DNA of 64,000 nucleotides from contig JASANG010000261.1 of NCBI GenBank assembly GCA_030248215.1, forward strand, positions 52,973 to 116,972. Reading direction: 5' to 3'. Position 1 is the first letter of the stretch, and every line of letters starts with the position of its first letter. The notes beneath the pieces were generated by a model. The model saw only the letters and a program-made list of their open reading frames with translations. It was not told where the DNA came from and ran no database searches. Source of the DNA: Enoplolaimus lenunculus (lineage: Eukaryota > Nematoda > Enoplea > Enoplida > Thoracostomopsidae). The translations under genes were made by a program, and so were the position numbers. Shown here piece after piece: positions 33,912 to 46,300 of the stretch.

Positions 33912-34908
33912 TTGAAAAAGTTTGGAAAACTTTCGAGTGACACCTAAAATTTTTCAAATATTCAAATTCAAAATATTTTCATTTGTTTCGATTGCAATTT
34001 TACGATACGGTTCTGTTCCGAGACGGCATAATGGACCGAGGTGTGTCTAAACACCTTATGGACGCTCTTGATACAGCTATGTATGGTTATCTAATTTAAA
34101 ATTTCCATGCACTGCAACAAGTGTCGTACTTACTTACTAAATCGACAATTATAGGTTCGTTTCCACAATAGAACTTAGCGTCCCACGACCCCTGATTACA
34201 GGACTCGGCCTGAAACTGGTCGTCCTAGCATTGCAGAAGAATAAATTGCAAAAACTCCATTGGGTTCAAAAGTTGACATATTTTTAAAACTTTGAATGCA
34301 CAAAATGCGTCTGGTTTCTCACTCGCTTCGTCCACTAAAATTTTTAAATAATAAAACAACGGTTACTAAAAATAACAAAACCAACCAATATATTCTTGAA
34401 ATCTAAACGTCAAAAGTGAATCTATGAAAAAATTTAGAATCAGATTCGAAACCCTTCAATGTTCTATTTTTGGTTGACCCTCGATTACCAGGCATAATAT
34501 GGCGTGTGCCAGATGGCAACCGGAAGTGAAAAACATCGCTGCCGGAAGTCGATCCCCTGCCGAAACCGGAGACAGAACTCCGGTCGTACCCTGCCGTGTG
34601 CGATTTCAATTTACTCGACATTTCAAACGTAAATTTAAAGTTAGGTTCATACAGATTTTGCTCGCATTGCTCGTATGGTAATTCATAGACAATTTTGATT
34701 GATTTAATTTAGTGAATTAATATATTATCTGTCAATTTCACGTTTCGTGTATTGAAAAAATTAGGTTTTGTGCCATTTTCATGACAATTTTTAGTTGACG
34801 TGAAATTAAAACTAAAAAGTTAGTTTCTATTTCTATTAAACGTTGCGTGGAAGCTGTCGAAATTTATGCTCATTCTTACGCTTAGCCTTAGGTGTAGGCT
34901 TAGAAACA

Positions 34909-35110
34909 TGGGTCAATGTAAAGAACAGGGGCGCAACAGTAATATAAGCATATTCCTAAGCCTAAGCCCAAGCCTATAACCGTTAGAATGAGCATATTTC
35001 TCAGCGTAAGCCTAAGCCTATGCCAAGAAAAAATAGTCTAAAGCCAAACCTTACTCTATTCTAGTCTCACAGCAAAACATTCCGTCCCTGATCTTTATAT
35101 ACATGGACCC
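34909..35110. mobile_element. TTAGGC-type MITE flanked by fragments of the same family
   Basis: GGTCAATGTAAAGAACAGGG at the left and CCTGATCTTTATATACATGG at the right. A truncated copy abuts it on the left (34868-34908) and another on the right (35111-35230), so three family members are stacked within about 360 bp. Confidence 0.6.
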
Positions 35111-35668
35111 GAATATGCTTGCATTACTGTTACGGACCTGTTCAAGACATTGGCCGGCACAAGCATATTTTTAAGCCTTAATAGGTTAAGCGTTCAAGCC
35201 TATACCTAAACCTCAGCATAAGCCTAAGCAAAATTGGTCGCAAAACAGCTTTGAAACATTCGCAGCTGCAAATAATCTACTAGAATTCATGTTGTTAAAT
35301 TTAATTCGCACGTGCAGAACGCTGTTGACACGCGATTATTCAAGAAGTTTGAGTTATATTCAAATATCAAACATGTTTGATATGTCGCAGTGCATCGCAA
35401 TGGTGTCTGGATAGTTTTACATCTTTACGATATGAAAACGTTGTGTTGATTCAACTCATTCTGATTTAAACAATCAAATCCCCCGCAATCAAAGTAAGAC
35501 TCGCCGAAACTTAGAGTGTACTATTAAAGTTATCAGTTGTTAACTCAGAATTAACGAACTTTTTATCTGAGTTGTTTAATTAAATCATTGGTATTTTTAG
35601 TACAGTGTGAACTCTTATTTCAGATACTTTACCCAAACTTTTATTGCTAAACAGAATAAAAAGCACGG

Positions 35669-37402
35669 ATGAATAATATTAACCATAAGATAAGTTATTC
35701 AACCGAATCGTTCCAGCTAAACATTACCAAGCTATCCAATGATAATAATATTATTTACGATACGCGTGCAATTATTATGTACTGGTATACGCTTGGTACA
35801 ATAGCATGCGGTATTGGTGTTAATACGGCATCGCTAATTTTACTGCTACGAGGCAAATCAGACAAGTATCTATTTTATCCGTATTTATTAGCCATATCAG
35901 CGAGCAACCTATTCTTTTTAACCGCACTCGCCGCTAACATTTTACAATCCAGTAGACAATTGTTGTCAAATTTACTCGTTTGCCAAACTGCAGTGTATAT
36001 AATGGCCGTGTGTCAGCATTTGCCAACGTTACTGTTGGCCGTAATTTCCATTGAACGATGGAATCGAGTTTTTGCAACTAAAAATGCATTTATTCGAAGT
36101 GCAAATCGCGATCGTGCAATTGTTTGCAAACAATGCCGACGACTGTTTGCACTTACAAGTGCATGCTGTGTACTGCACGCGTGGGTATTATGGCGTGCTG
36201 CAGTAATTAACGGGTTTTGTTGCCTGATACCGCCTGCCGGAGACGGTGAACAATACTTGAAAGCGGTACTGCTTGTAACTATGATACTGGTGTATTTTTT
36301 ACCGTTTACACTTTGCATTGTGTTTAATTTTATTGTATTTCGCCAGCTTAAACGTAATGTTCAGCGACAACTTAATAACGGCGATGGAAGTTTGCTACAA
36401 CAACAACAACAACGACAACGACGACGACAACAACGACAACAACAAACAAATGATTTTGATTTAAATCAAACAGGAGGGGCGGTTGGCGAATTTATGAGAC
36501 AAATTACAGTAACCGCAGGAGACACCCTTTTATCGACTTCAATTCAAGCTGACAGCGACTCAAAGAGTTCAGGCCGCCCGTCTGGAAAGCAAATGTTATT
36601 AGCTAATTCGAACGTTCTAGCTATGTACTTAGCACGGCAACAAAATATAAAAAAATATCCGGCATTTATTGAACCAAACTGTGAATTCAAATTATTGAAC
36701 TCGTCCGCAAGTGTACCTCAACATTTGAATTTTAACATTGGACAGAGTCAGATCAACGGCCATTCAACTAACACACAGCAGCGTGGAATAGTAGTTTCAC
36801 GTTCACTCAATAGTGTTACAGCAAAAATTCGAAGCAATCGCGTTTCGCAACTTTTGGCTGTTCGAAAAAATATTTATTCATCACTAAAAATTTCAAACGA
36901 TGCCTGCAGATGCATCAGCTTGGCAGAACAACGAACCGCAACGAAAACTCGTTGGCCAAACTTGAAATACGATAAAACACAACTTAGCAATAGGTCGTGT
37001 GGCAAAATGTCTTTGCGGATTTTGTCGCCGAATACCATGCCATTTCGTGTTGCTCGAACTTTGTCGACGCCTGTTGACTATCAACCGCTTCGAACAACCA
37101 GCTACAACAACAACGACGACGATAACGACAACAACGACAGCAGCAACAACAACAGCAGCAACAGAAACTGCTACAATAACAACAACAAAAACAACAACAA
37201 AACCAACAACAACAACCGCAACAACAATAACAACAACAACAACCGCAACAGCAATAACAACAACAACCGCAACAACAACAACCGCAACAACAATAACAAC
37301 AACAACCGCAACAACAACAACCGCAACAACAATAACAACAACAACCGCAACAACAACAACCGCAACAACAACAACAACAACAGCAACAACAACAACAACC
37401 TC

Positions 37403-37467
<65 letters not shown>

Positions 37468-37921
37468 CCAATTTTCAATAAAATCACTGCTGACATCCAG
37501 TAAAGGACGTTGGACATTGCAACAACAACAACACCACCACCAGCAATCTGAATCGCTCGCAACTCGAATTAATTATCGCATAACAGTCGCACAACAACGA
37601 CAAATAACGCGTAAAAATCGTAAAATTTTATCACTTTTTATTACGTTAACCCTAACTGATATGTTGCTTAATTTTCCAAATCATTTACTCAATTTAATTC
37701 AACGATATTATGCAAATTTTGCTGAAACTTCACAAACGAATGCAAACGCACTCGCGACAATTGAAACAGTCGGGTACATTTTGTGGCATTTACAATTTAT
37801 TGTAAGCGCACTTTGTGTGTATTTGCCGCTATTTCGGCATTCGGCACCGAAAATAAATCAACAAATGTCACTTGTTCAAGCAACATCTTTTCGAGATAAA
37901 CACTGCAAACTTGGTTGCTGA
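35669..37921 (+). CDS. Orphan class A GPCR 2 with Asn-rich third intracellular loop
   Basis: 750 aa, intronless CDS, paralogue of GPCR 1. Residue numbering is identical through TM3: Trp39, Asn52, Asn80, Cys105, then ERW 129-131 in place of DRY. Shared blocks include NILQSS, MAVCQHLPTL, LTSACC, AWVLWRA, VLVYFLPFTLC-like TM5, LTLTDMLLNFPNHLLNL in TM6 and ETVGYILWHLQF in TM7, again without NPxxY. A sequon NIT is at 18. The third loop is about 400 residues. It has a Gln/Arg-rich patch and, at roughly 473-600, a tract of Asn broken by regularly spaced Arg, encoded by a CAA/AAC repeat. An acceptor-like CTTATTTCAG ends at about 35623, 45 bases before the ATG, suggesting a 5' UTR intron as in GPCR 1. 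Ligand unknown. Confidence 0.87.
37086..37475 (+). repeat. Imperfect CAA/AAC triplet repeat inside GPCR 2
   Basis: About 390 bp of AAC codons with interspersed CGC, AGC, AAT and GAC, arranged as N(4-7)-R blocks and ending in a nearly pure run of about 75 bp (37405-37470). It stays in frame. The matching poly-Thr, poly-Val and poly-Leu frames on both strands are shadows. Confidence 0.9.
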
Positions 37922-38003
37922 TAAGGGTCTAACCAGGATGGGGGGGCAACGGGGCCATGGTCTCCCGCAATGGTTTCGGATAAATTTCATTTTTGAATTA
38001 AAA

Positions 38004-38970
38004 GACGACAACAACGACAACAACAAACAAATGATTTTGATTTAAATCAAACAGGAGGGGCGGTTGGCGAATTTATGAGACAAATTACAGTAACCGCAGG
38101 AGACACCCTTTTATCGACTTCAATTCAAGCTGACAGCGACTCAAAGAGTTCAGGCCGCCCGTCTGGAAAGCAAATGTTATTAGCTAATTCGAACGTTCTA
38201 GCTATGTACTTAGCACGGCAACAAAATATAAAAAAATATCCGGCATTTATTGAACCAAACTGTGAATTCAAATTATTGAACTCGTCCGCAAGTGTACCTC
38301 AACATTTGAATTTTAACATTGGACAGAGTCAGATCAACGGCCATTCAACTAACACACAGCAGCGTGGAATAGTAGTTTCACGTTCACTCAATAGTGTTAC
38401 AGCAAAAATTCGAAGCAATCGCGTTTCGCAACTTTTGGCTGTTCGAAAAAATATTTATTCATCACTAAAAATTTCAAACGATGCCTGCAGATGCATCAGC
38501 TTGGCAGAACAACGAACCGCAACGAAAACTCGTTGGCCAAACTTGAAATACGATAAAACACAACTTAGCAATAGGTCGTGTGGCAAAATGTCTTTGCGGA
38601 TTTTGTCGCCGAATACCATGCCATTTCGTGTTGCTCGAACTTTGTCGACGCCTGTTGACTATCAACCGCTTCGAACAACCAGCTACAACAACAACGACGA
38701 CGATAACGACAACAACGACAGCAGCAACAACAACAGCAGCAACAGAAACTGCTACAATAACAACAACAAAAACAACAACAAAACCAACAACAACAACCGC
38801 AACAACAATAACAACAACAACAACCGCAACAACAATAACAACAACAAGCGCAACAACAACAACCGCAACAACAATAACAACAACAACCGCAACAACAACA
38901 ACCGCAACAACAATAACAACAACAACCGCAACAACAACAACCGCAACAACAACAACAACAACAACAACAG

Positions 38971-39045
<75 letters not shown>

Positions 39046-39581
39046 CCAATTTTCAATAAAATCACTGCTGACATCCAGTAAAGGACGTTGGACATTGCAA
39101 CAACAACAACACCACCACCAGCAATCTGAATCGCTCGCAACTCGAATTAATTATCGCATAACAGTCGCACAACAACGATAAATAACGCGTAAAAATCGTA
39201 AAATTTTATCACTTTTTATTACGTTAACCCTAACTGATATGTTGCTTAATTTTCCAAATCATTTACTCAATTTAATTCAACGATATTATGCAAATTTTGC
39301 TGAAACTTCACAAACGAATGCAAACGCACTCGCGACAATTGAAACGGTCGGGTACATTTTGTGGCATTTACAATTTATTGTAAGCGCCCTTTGTGTGTAT
39401 TTGCCGCTATTTCGGCATTCGGCACCGAAAATAAATCAACAAATGTCACTTGTTCAAGCAACATCTTTTCGAGATAAACACTGCAAACTTGGTTGCTGAT
39501 AAGGGTCTAACCAGGATGGGGGGGCAACGGGGCCATGGTCTCCCGCAATGGTTTCGGATAAATTTCATTTTTGAATTAAAA
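38004..39581 (+). pseudogene. Recent tandem partial copy of GPCR 2 (third loop to 3' flank)
   Basis: Bases 36423-38003 (1581 bp) are repeated at 38004-39581 (1578 bp), including the identical 80-bp sequence after the stop codon. The junction joins GAATTAAAA directly to GACGACAACAACGAC. The copy lacks TM1-TM5 and any start. A C-to-T change turns the CAA after ACAACAACGA into a TAA at 39179. Only a few other substitutions are visible (for example AAACAGTC to AAACGGTC, GCGCACTT to GCGCCCTT), and the triplet tract differs by one triplet net. Either a very young duplication or two alleles placed in tandem by assembly. Confidence 0.88.
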
Positions 39582-41717
39582 CTACGATCACTCGTGTGTT
39601 CGATTCCTACAGCACCTATCACCAGTTTTAGCGATTTTGTCAAAAATACTGAATGTTTTTGCGTTTTGAACAAAAAGCGTTTTATTTTTGCTCAGACAAC
39701 ATTTTGACGAAAAACGTTCACTTTAGCATTTTGCCACATTAGCGATCCGCTTCATGGTGCATCCGCTTTAAAGTGTTTGGAAGGATGCTATTAAGCTTTG
39801 AAACAGTGTTTAGTTAAGACACAGTTTCTAACAGTAGCATGCAACGGGTCAGTAACCTGCAACAGAAACTATATTTTGAAACTCAAAGGTAAATCAAATG
39901 TTATAATTTTTACTAAATTTTGAAACTCGCGAGCTATTCCCTGGTATTTTAGTAATTTAGGAAACTGTTTACCAAAAATATGGTTGAAAATGCACTGTAA
40001 ACTGCAATGAGTTGATGAATCAATTCAGCTTGCGAATTGGTTATTTCTCGAATTAATATCAGTATATATTAACTCAATTTTAGTTGAGTTGATTCTCAGC
40101 CTGAGTTGAGTTGACTCTGAGTGAGTTGATTATTAATTAACTCAGAATGAATTTGATCAACTCGAAATTCTGAGTTCTGAAAGTAACTGAGTGATTCAAC
40201 TCATTCTGAGTTAAAATCAACTCACTGAAATTTACAGTGTGTGTCCATTTTAGGAAAATGAGCCGAGTTTGGACTTCGCATTGGTATCATGTATGCAAAT
40301 CAAAAATGCTTAGCGAGTAGCTGCATACATGCATTTGAAAGAAAATTTAAAATGTTTCCTGTGTTTTTTGTGATAATTTGTGACATGAATTATATTCAAT
40401 AAAGCTGGAACGGCCACCATACGTATTTTGCATCGTATTGCTGAGTTAAACTTTACTCAACGCGTACCTGTATCAACGATTGATGTAATATAAAATTTTT
40501 AGTGGACACAACATGTTTTATCCTGGAACAGTTGAAAAATGAAGTATAAATAGGGTAAGCACGGGTAATGCGGACACACAGCGATGAAACATTGAATTCT
40601 CCATACATAACATTAAGTTAAACCCGACAACGCTCAGTTTATCCCGACATGAAAGTTTATTCCCGACACTTAATAAAACATTGAAATATGCGTTTCAAAA
40701 TTTTTAAGTTTATCTCATAGGTTCGGAAAAGGATCAAACTTGCTTGAATCACACCGGTGCACGCAGGTCTGATATTTTAGATGAGGTTTCATCTACGAGT
40801 TTAAAGATCTGTTTCGCGTAGACGAAAATTATTAGAATTTAACCACCGTGAAATTTTAAAACTTGATCTACGAAACATACCTGCATTCCGCGTGGGCAAA
40901 GTGTGGCTCGTATAGAAATATCTTTACCCAGATCCCGCTATGGTATCAAAAAATGCGCTGAAGTATTTTGTTTTGATTCAGAGTTCAAACATAGTTGCCT
41001 CTACGTTAAGTAGTATCACGTGATATTTTCCACAATTTTACTCGTATGTTGTTGAACAGTTGTGTATTGGTCTTTTTCTGAACTCTAAAGTGTTGTATTA
41101 GAGTTGCGGTATACTCGGCGCATGTCCCCGGACGCCGCTGCGCGTCGTAGCACGCCGCTGGGCACCACCGCGCGCCGGCGCGAAAAAATTTGTCATTAAT
41201 AATTGTCGCATACCACCAAATAGATTTTGCCTATATTTTTGTTATAAAAGGCTTTGGTTTGTGTTTAGACAATGTTTAATTATTGTGTTTTTTTGTGCTT
41301 AGCGTTTTCTATTGAACATAGGTTGTAATTCGTCACAAATTTGCTAGTTCGATTTAAGAAGTTTTGACATTGACAGTCAAAATATGTGTGAAACTGTAAA
41401 ACTGAAAAATGTATCATTATTGACCAGTTCTTATTATTCGTTCAACATTCGTGTATCATAAAATACCGGTTGTCGCAATACACTTCATGTAGTGTCCGAC
41501 CAGTTATAAAACTTTGTCGAAGTTTTTAAAGTAGATCATGGTGCAATAGTATGTGAAAAAACCGGGTCCGTAGAAGGAGGTGAGGCAAAACATTTACTCG
41601 ACGAATCCGGTGGACCGTATCTTCTTTAACCTAAGTTGACCATTCCCTTATAAACTAACAGTGTGAAACATTTTGATGTACCAACCGATAACCAATAAGA
41701 TGCCTTTACTACAGTAG
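39582..41717. other. Gene-free stretch after the GPCR 2 duplication
   Basis: No supported exon. It contains a CACTGTAAA/GAGTTG element (39993-40239), a minus-strand copy of the ACGTATGTGG motif (40395-40445) and a GC-rich block at 41100-41185 resembling the 31.46-kb minisatellite lead-in. Confidence 0.45.
39993..40239. mobile_element. MITE with CACTGTAAA / GAGTTGATTAATC arms
   Basis: It begins CACTGTAAACTGCAATGAG and ends AACTCACTGAAATTTACAGTG. Inside are many repeats of GAGTTGA and TTGAGTTGATTCTCA. Longer than the 24274-24450 copy through extra internal GAGTTG words. Confidence 0.65.
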
Positions 41718-41989
41718 ATATTCGCTGTGGCTGTTGGTCCCGAGGTTAGCCATATTCGTGATATAGCTAAAATTGGTGAGGTGGCTACGACAGTCATACA
41801 TATTTTACTTCTTTTTACTGCCGTATTAGATTTATGCATTCACGGTAACGATATAGCTAGTGACCTTAGACAATTTTTCTGAAGACAAAAGCATTTCTGT
41901 AGTGTGTAAACACTCTACTTTCACGTACCAATCCGACCGTGGCCTTGGCTGGAACGTTCTTATGAAGTCGACACTGCGGCTCTCCTTAG
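41718..41989 (+). CDS. Possible von Willebrand A-like domain exons (fragment)
   Basis: An open stretch at 41718-41775 reads IFAVAVGPEVSHIRDIAKI, which resembles the fifth beta strand and following helix of vWA domains (typically I.IFAIGVG......L..IAS). It follows CTACAGTAG and ends at a strong donor G|GTGAGG. A second candidate exon, 41903-41989, joins in phase after TTTCTGTAG and reads KHSTFTYQSDRGLGWNVLMK. No MIDAS-bearing upstream exon was found. It could be a gene fragment, a decayed gene or chance; minus-strand frames across the second piece also look open. Confidence 0.3.
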
Positions 41990-42464
41990 GTTTAGGCGGA
42001 AACAAGAAAATTATTTTTTGAAGATTTTGATAATCATTCATATTTCATAAACAGCTCGGCGTCAGCGTGAGACATTCAAAAATATAGTATGATTTGACTA
42101 TAGGTAAAATGTTTAGTCAGGGGAGCGATGGCCAGCGTCATAAATTGGTTGGGTTTAGGATATGATTTTTATTTTGCTGCTAAAAATTAGGCGCGTTCTT
42201 CGGAGGTTTCGATCCCATGGCCGAGTGATTCTCAATGCATCGCTCTACAAATGAGTCACGCCGTCTCACATTGAGCTGATGACCTTTACAAGAACCTTGT
42301 GGCATGCGGATGCACCTAGACAAGTAATAACATCATGCTGATGCTGTATATTGTAGTGCCTTCATATGCAGCTGCAGTAAAAACATGGTAGAACCAAGAT
42401 ACAAGTATATAATGTTGATGTTCTTATAAATTATAAAAACAGAAAAGCTCCAGTTTATTTTGAG

Positions 42465-42540
42465 ATGGCGTGGCTCAGTGGCTAGCCCGCTTTTACTGAT
42501 AATCTGTCGACCGAGTTCGAAACCTTCTGGAAACGTCCCT
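42465..42540 (+). repeat. tRNA-like, SINE-type fragment
   Basis: GTGGCTCAGTGGCTAGC fits an A box and CGAGTTCGAAACC fits a B box at tRNA-like spacing. A second tRNA-like head lies on the minus strand at 42180-42262 (GACTCATTTGTAGAGCG and GGGATCGAAACC). Neither forms a closed acceptor stem. Confidence 0.4.
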
Positions 42541-43302
42541 CATTTTCAGCTGCTGAGCACTCAGAACTGTAAACTGTTGTACCCTAGCCACCGAACTTAT
42601 CACAAACCTCAACATACATATACTACATGTATATTGGTTCTTGCATACATTACTGCTTGTGCATATGAAGGCACTATATTCATATACGAATTTTTGCAAA
42701 AACAATGTTCCATGATATTACCTCTCTAAAATAAAGGAGTACTTTATTCGTTACATGTATGATGCTGAACATCATGTAATGTACGATACGATCGATTTAG
42801 GATCACAATCATCTGTTTCGAACCGTTTTTCCTTGTATTTGAGAAAACAGCGTGCTATAACGTAACGAGAACTTTGTTAATGATAAATTATCAGTCCATT
42901 GGTCTTAAGAGCGTTTGCATAACTTTTATTGTTCTCAGTTGTGTAAACATTAACTAAGAGTATAACATATGTCTTCGATTTTGAGACGATTACCTACTAT
43001 CTGTTTCGTGTACGCAAGAAGCTGTGCTCAAACAGTGTAAGCTGGTTTTCTTTTTGGTCGAGGTGGTTGCGTTTTCATACGATTTTTCCAATAGTGGTTC
43101 TTTGTGAGTTCAAGTTCTAGTATTTTAATGGATAGGGATGCGCTATACTTGTCGTGAAGCGCCATGCGTCAACGTCTGTCACAGGTTGTGTGTATGGAGA
43201 TAAATAATTGTTATTTAAATATTTCCGATTGCATCTTTTTGTTAAATTTAAACTGACTCGCTTTTTGTATACTTTAATGCTTAGCAATTGTGTCAGCTTC
43301 AG

Positions 43303-46300
43303 GCTTTCAGAAGCGCTAACAAGCACTGCGAGTGGACAGTGTCTGCATGCGCAACCGCTGATAACTATGATCTTGATAAATTCAAGCAATGTCTTGTAGA
43401 CAATGGTATCTACAACGTTGAATTTCTGCTCCAAGGTTTGTCAAATGTCCGCAAACGTAGTTACCTTTAAAAAATATATGACAGCAAGGCCATTCATTGG
43501 AGATTAGTAAGAAAATTTATGCGCTTACTTTAAGTCATTGGATTGAAATAATAATTGATTATCAGAATTGTAAATGCTAGCTTACGAAATGTTATATGTA
43601 GTCTTCATAGGTAATTTCGGCATCGCTTGAGATACTGTAAAACTTTGTTGGACACGCTAATCAAAAAAGTGATCCATGAATTTGCTAATAATTACAATCG
43701 TACCAGGTTTCTTAATACGACTACATTTTTGTCACCATGTATATATGTATATCTTCCTTAGTCCAATAGAATTATGTATACAATAATATTGTGCCGATAT
43801 CAATTACGTAACGGTGGGTCGTAGTTATAGATAGAAATGCGTTGCATTGTCGTTCGAAGTATATTGTGAAGAAAGATGGTCTTTCTGATTTTCGAGATAT
43901 ATTTATCTTCAGGTATATTTTTTGTGTGGCATTCTTTGATATATTAAGCTTGTGAATAAGTCTAAACTAAGGCCTAAGCTTCTCGTTTCTAAATTTACCA
44001 CTTTTCTTGTCTATCAGTGCTAAGGACTAGTTGACGCCCAGCATGTGCTTAATGTTTACTTGTCTTCAAATTTATGGATTACATTTCAGAGAAGGAAGTA
44101 TTGTGTTTTGGTCCGTGCCAGAAATTGAGGTACGTCAATGGTAAAGGTAGAATGAAGAATGACGGAAAAATTAGACATTTTAACATTTGAAAATTCTTTG
44201 TCTGTGATATTTTTACGTGCTGTTTAGTTTTAAACACCAAACGCATGTTTTGTAACTTCAGTGCAATTAGCGCATTGAAACGCAAACAGCGGATTTTAGT
44301 GAATATACATTACATGTCTTACTAACATATGAAACCTGCGTACAAGATAGTGGTGCTAGATTCTACATTTATGAATAATACTTTATGAGCTTTTGTACGT
44401 TTATAGCGACGGCAACTTTTGGAATCGGTTAGGCCGTTTGAAAATGGACCATACAAGAAAACATTGGTATCACAAGAAATGGATGATATGAATTTTATTT
44501 ACAACAAGTAACATTATGTATGATTTAAATGATTTAAGTGAAATACAAAGCGAAACGTAATTCCAATTGTCTTTTGATAGAAAATTTGTTCAAAATTTAA
44601 AAGTTGTGTATTTCTGATCTTTCTTTAAAAATTCGAATTCTGTTGCAAAAGTTACGAGAATGAGGTGCATGAATATAAACTGATGTCTGTTGCGAATAGT
44701 GTTTGTTTAAAAATATAATTAATAGTGTTGCCTTTACTCTGTATAACGAATTTTTTTGAATAATATATCTATGGACCTAAGGGATTTGAACTAGTAGTTA
44801 TGGGCTATGCATGTATCAAAGTTGTTTTTTGTTTCAGTTCGCCTACAAAGCTGGTCAAAAATTGCATAAACTTAAAGCGTTGGTCAGCGGATGAAGAAAG
44901 GACGGCTATTTTAGAAAAATACACTTTTTCCAATGCTATTGCAATATCAGGTAAACAAAAACCAAAACTATTAAGTAGGCGTATGTAATAAAACTACATT
45001 TCAAGCCTCAAAATCGGACTATTTTGTTTTCACATGTTCAAAAATTGAACCATCAAAGGTGCCTAAATGCGGCTGACTCCTGATTTAATAAGGCTATTTT
45101 GCGGCTTTACACTATAGTTATTCAATATTTTTAGTCAAGCTGGCGTTGTGGGAACAGTATCTTCAAGAAATTGTTGATCGGTTGGACTTTGTTGTTTCTG
45201 TATGCAATTTTGTTTTTATTTTACAATTATATTTACATATTTTTCGACAAAACATCTCTTTTTGTGGCTGCCTAATGCTTGGAATAACAGATTTTATTGC
45301 ACAATGAGTTGCGCGAACAATTAAAATTGATCTGATGTAAGCATTTTTGAGTTTGAGCGAAGACAAACATCTAAGTGGAACTCCGCAGTCGTGTGAACAA
45401 AGGTGTTCGTTCGTTGGTGAATCGTGTGTCTTCAGAATTACTGCACAGAACTGAATATTTCAACAAAATTCTCTTCGTTTACAGCCCTGTACAGCAAGGG
45501 CTGTTTTAGTTTTTATGATTTGCAATTACTTTTGTATTCTATGGACGTATATTACAGTAAATTGGTAACTTGTTACAGGATCTAAAGAAAGGCCGCATAA
45601 AGCTGAACAAACAACAGGTTTTGGAACAGAGTGGAAAACTGTTATCATTGCGGTATGTCAACCTTTTCATAAAATCAGTGAGTGCGATGTAGATACATTG
45701 CGAAACTCATTTTGAATCAGAATTTTAATAGAATCGGAATTCCGGTTGCACCCGGGTGCCAGAATTAAGAAAAGATTTTGGTGAATTTGATTCGGATTGA
45801 TTTGGGGTGCGAAAGACTTGTTTATGCCGTGGGTTTGGTTTGTTCGGGCAATTTGTTTGTTTGCATTAACGTGGTGAACTAATTTGCAGCACATGGCTAA
45901 ATATAGCGTACTTAACTTCATTTTGAAAGTTATTTGTTAAAGTAAAGTGTTGCGTAATGGGTTATTTTATTGATATTAATGTATTTGTTTAGGCATTCTA
46001 TCAATTTGGACTCTGATGTACTCGATACGCCTGATGTGTACTGGAACTATGAAAATTTAGAAACGTTATTTGAGCAAACGCTCAGGTATTTCAATATTCC
46101 AAAACGAACGCGGGTGAGTGAAATATCTAAAATACTGTGTTTCTAGAAATAAGTACGCCCGCAAACGTACGCAATTGCAGGCGTACACAGTACGCAATGC
46201 CAAAATCGAATCTGGCCCGCATAAACAACATTTGGGGCTCAATCGCAGGCGCAAATGCACACGAATATAACCGCAACAGAAATTATTAAGTGCAGCTGCA

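Larger units (their letters stand above)
29571..35668. other. Repeat-dominated interval upstream of GPCR 2
   Basis: No convincing exon in either strand. It holds the elements listed separately at 30590-30777, 31753-31962, 33237-33911 and 34909-35110, the minisatellite near 31.46 kb, fragments of the GTGCAACTGGG element (32440-32730) and of the GAGTTG element (35440-35608), and a copy of the ACGTATGTGG motif on the minus strand (33018-33075). Confidence 0.5.

Noticed and set aside
36893-37481. Poly-Val, poly-Leu and poly-Thr frames on both strands over the GPCR 2 loop (and their equivalents at 38474-39059)
   Set aside because: They are shadows of the CAA/AAC repeat that encodes the Asn-rich tract of GPCR 2.
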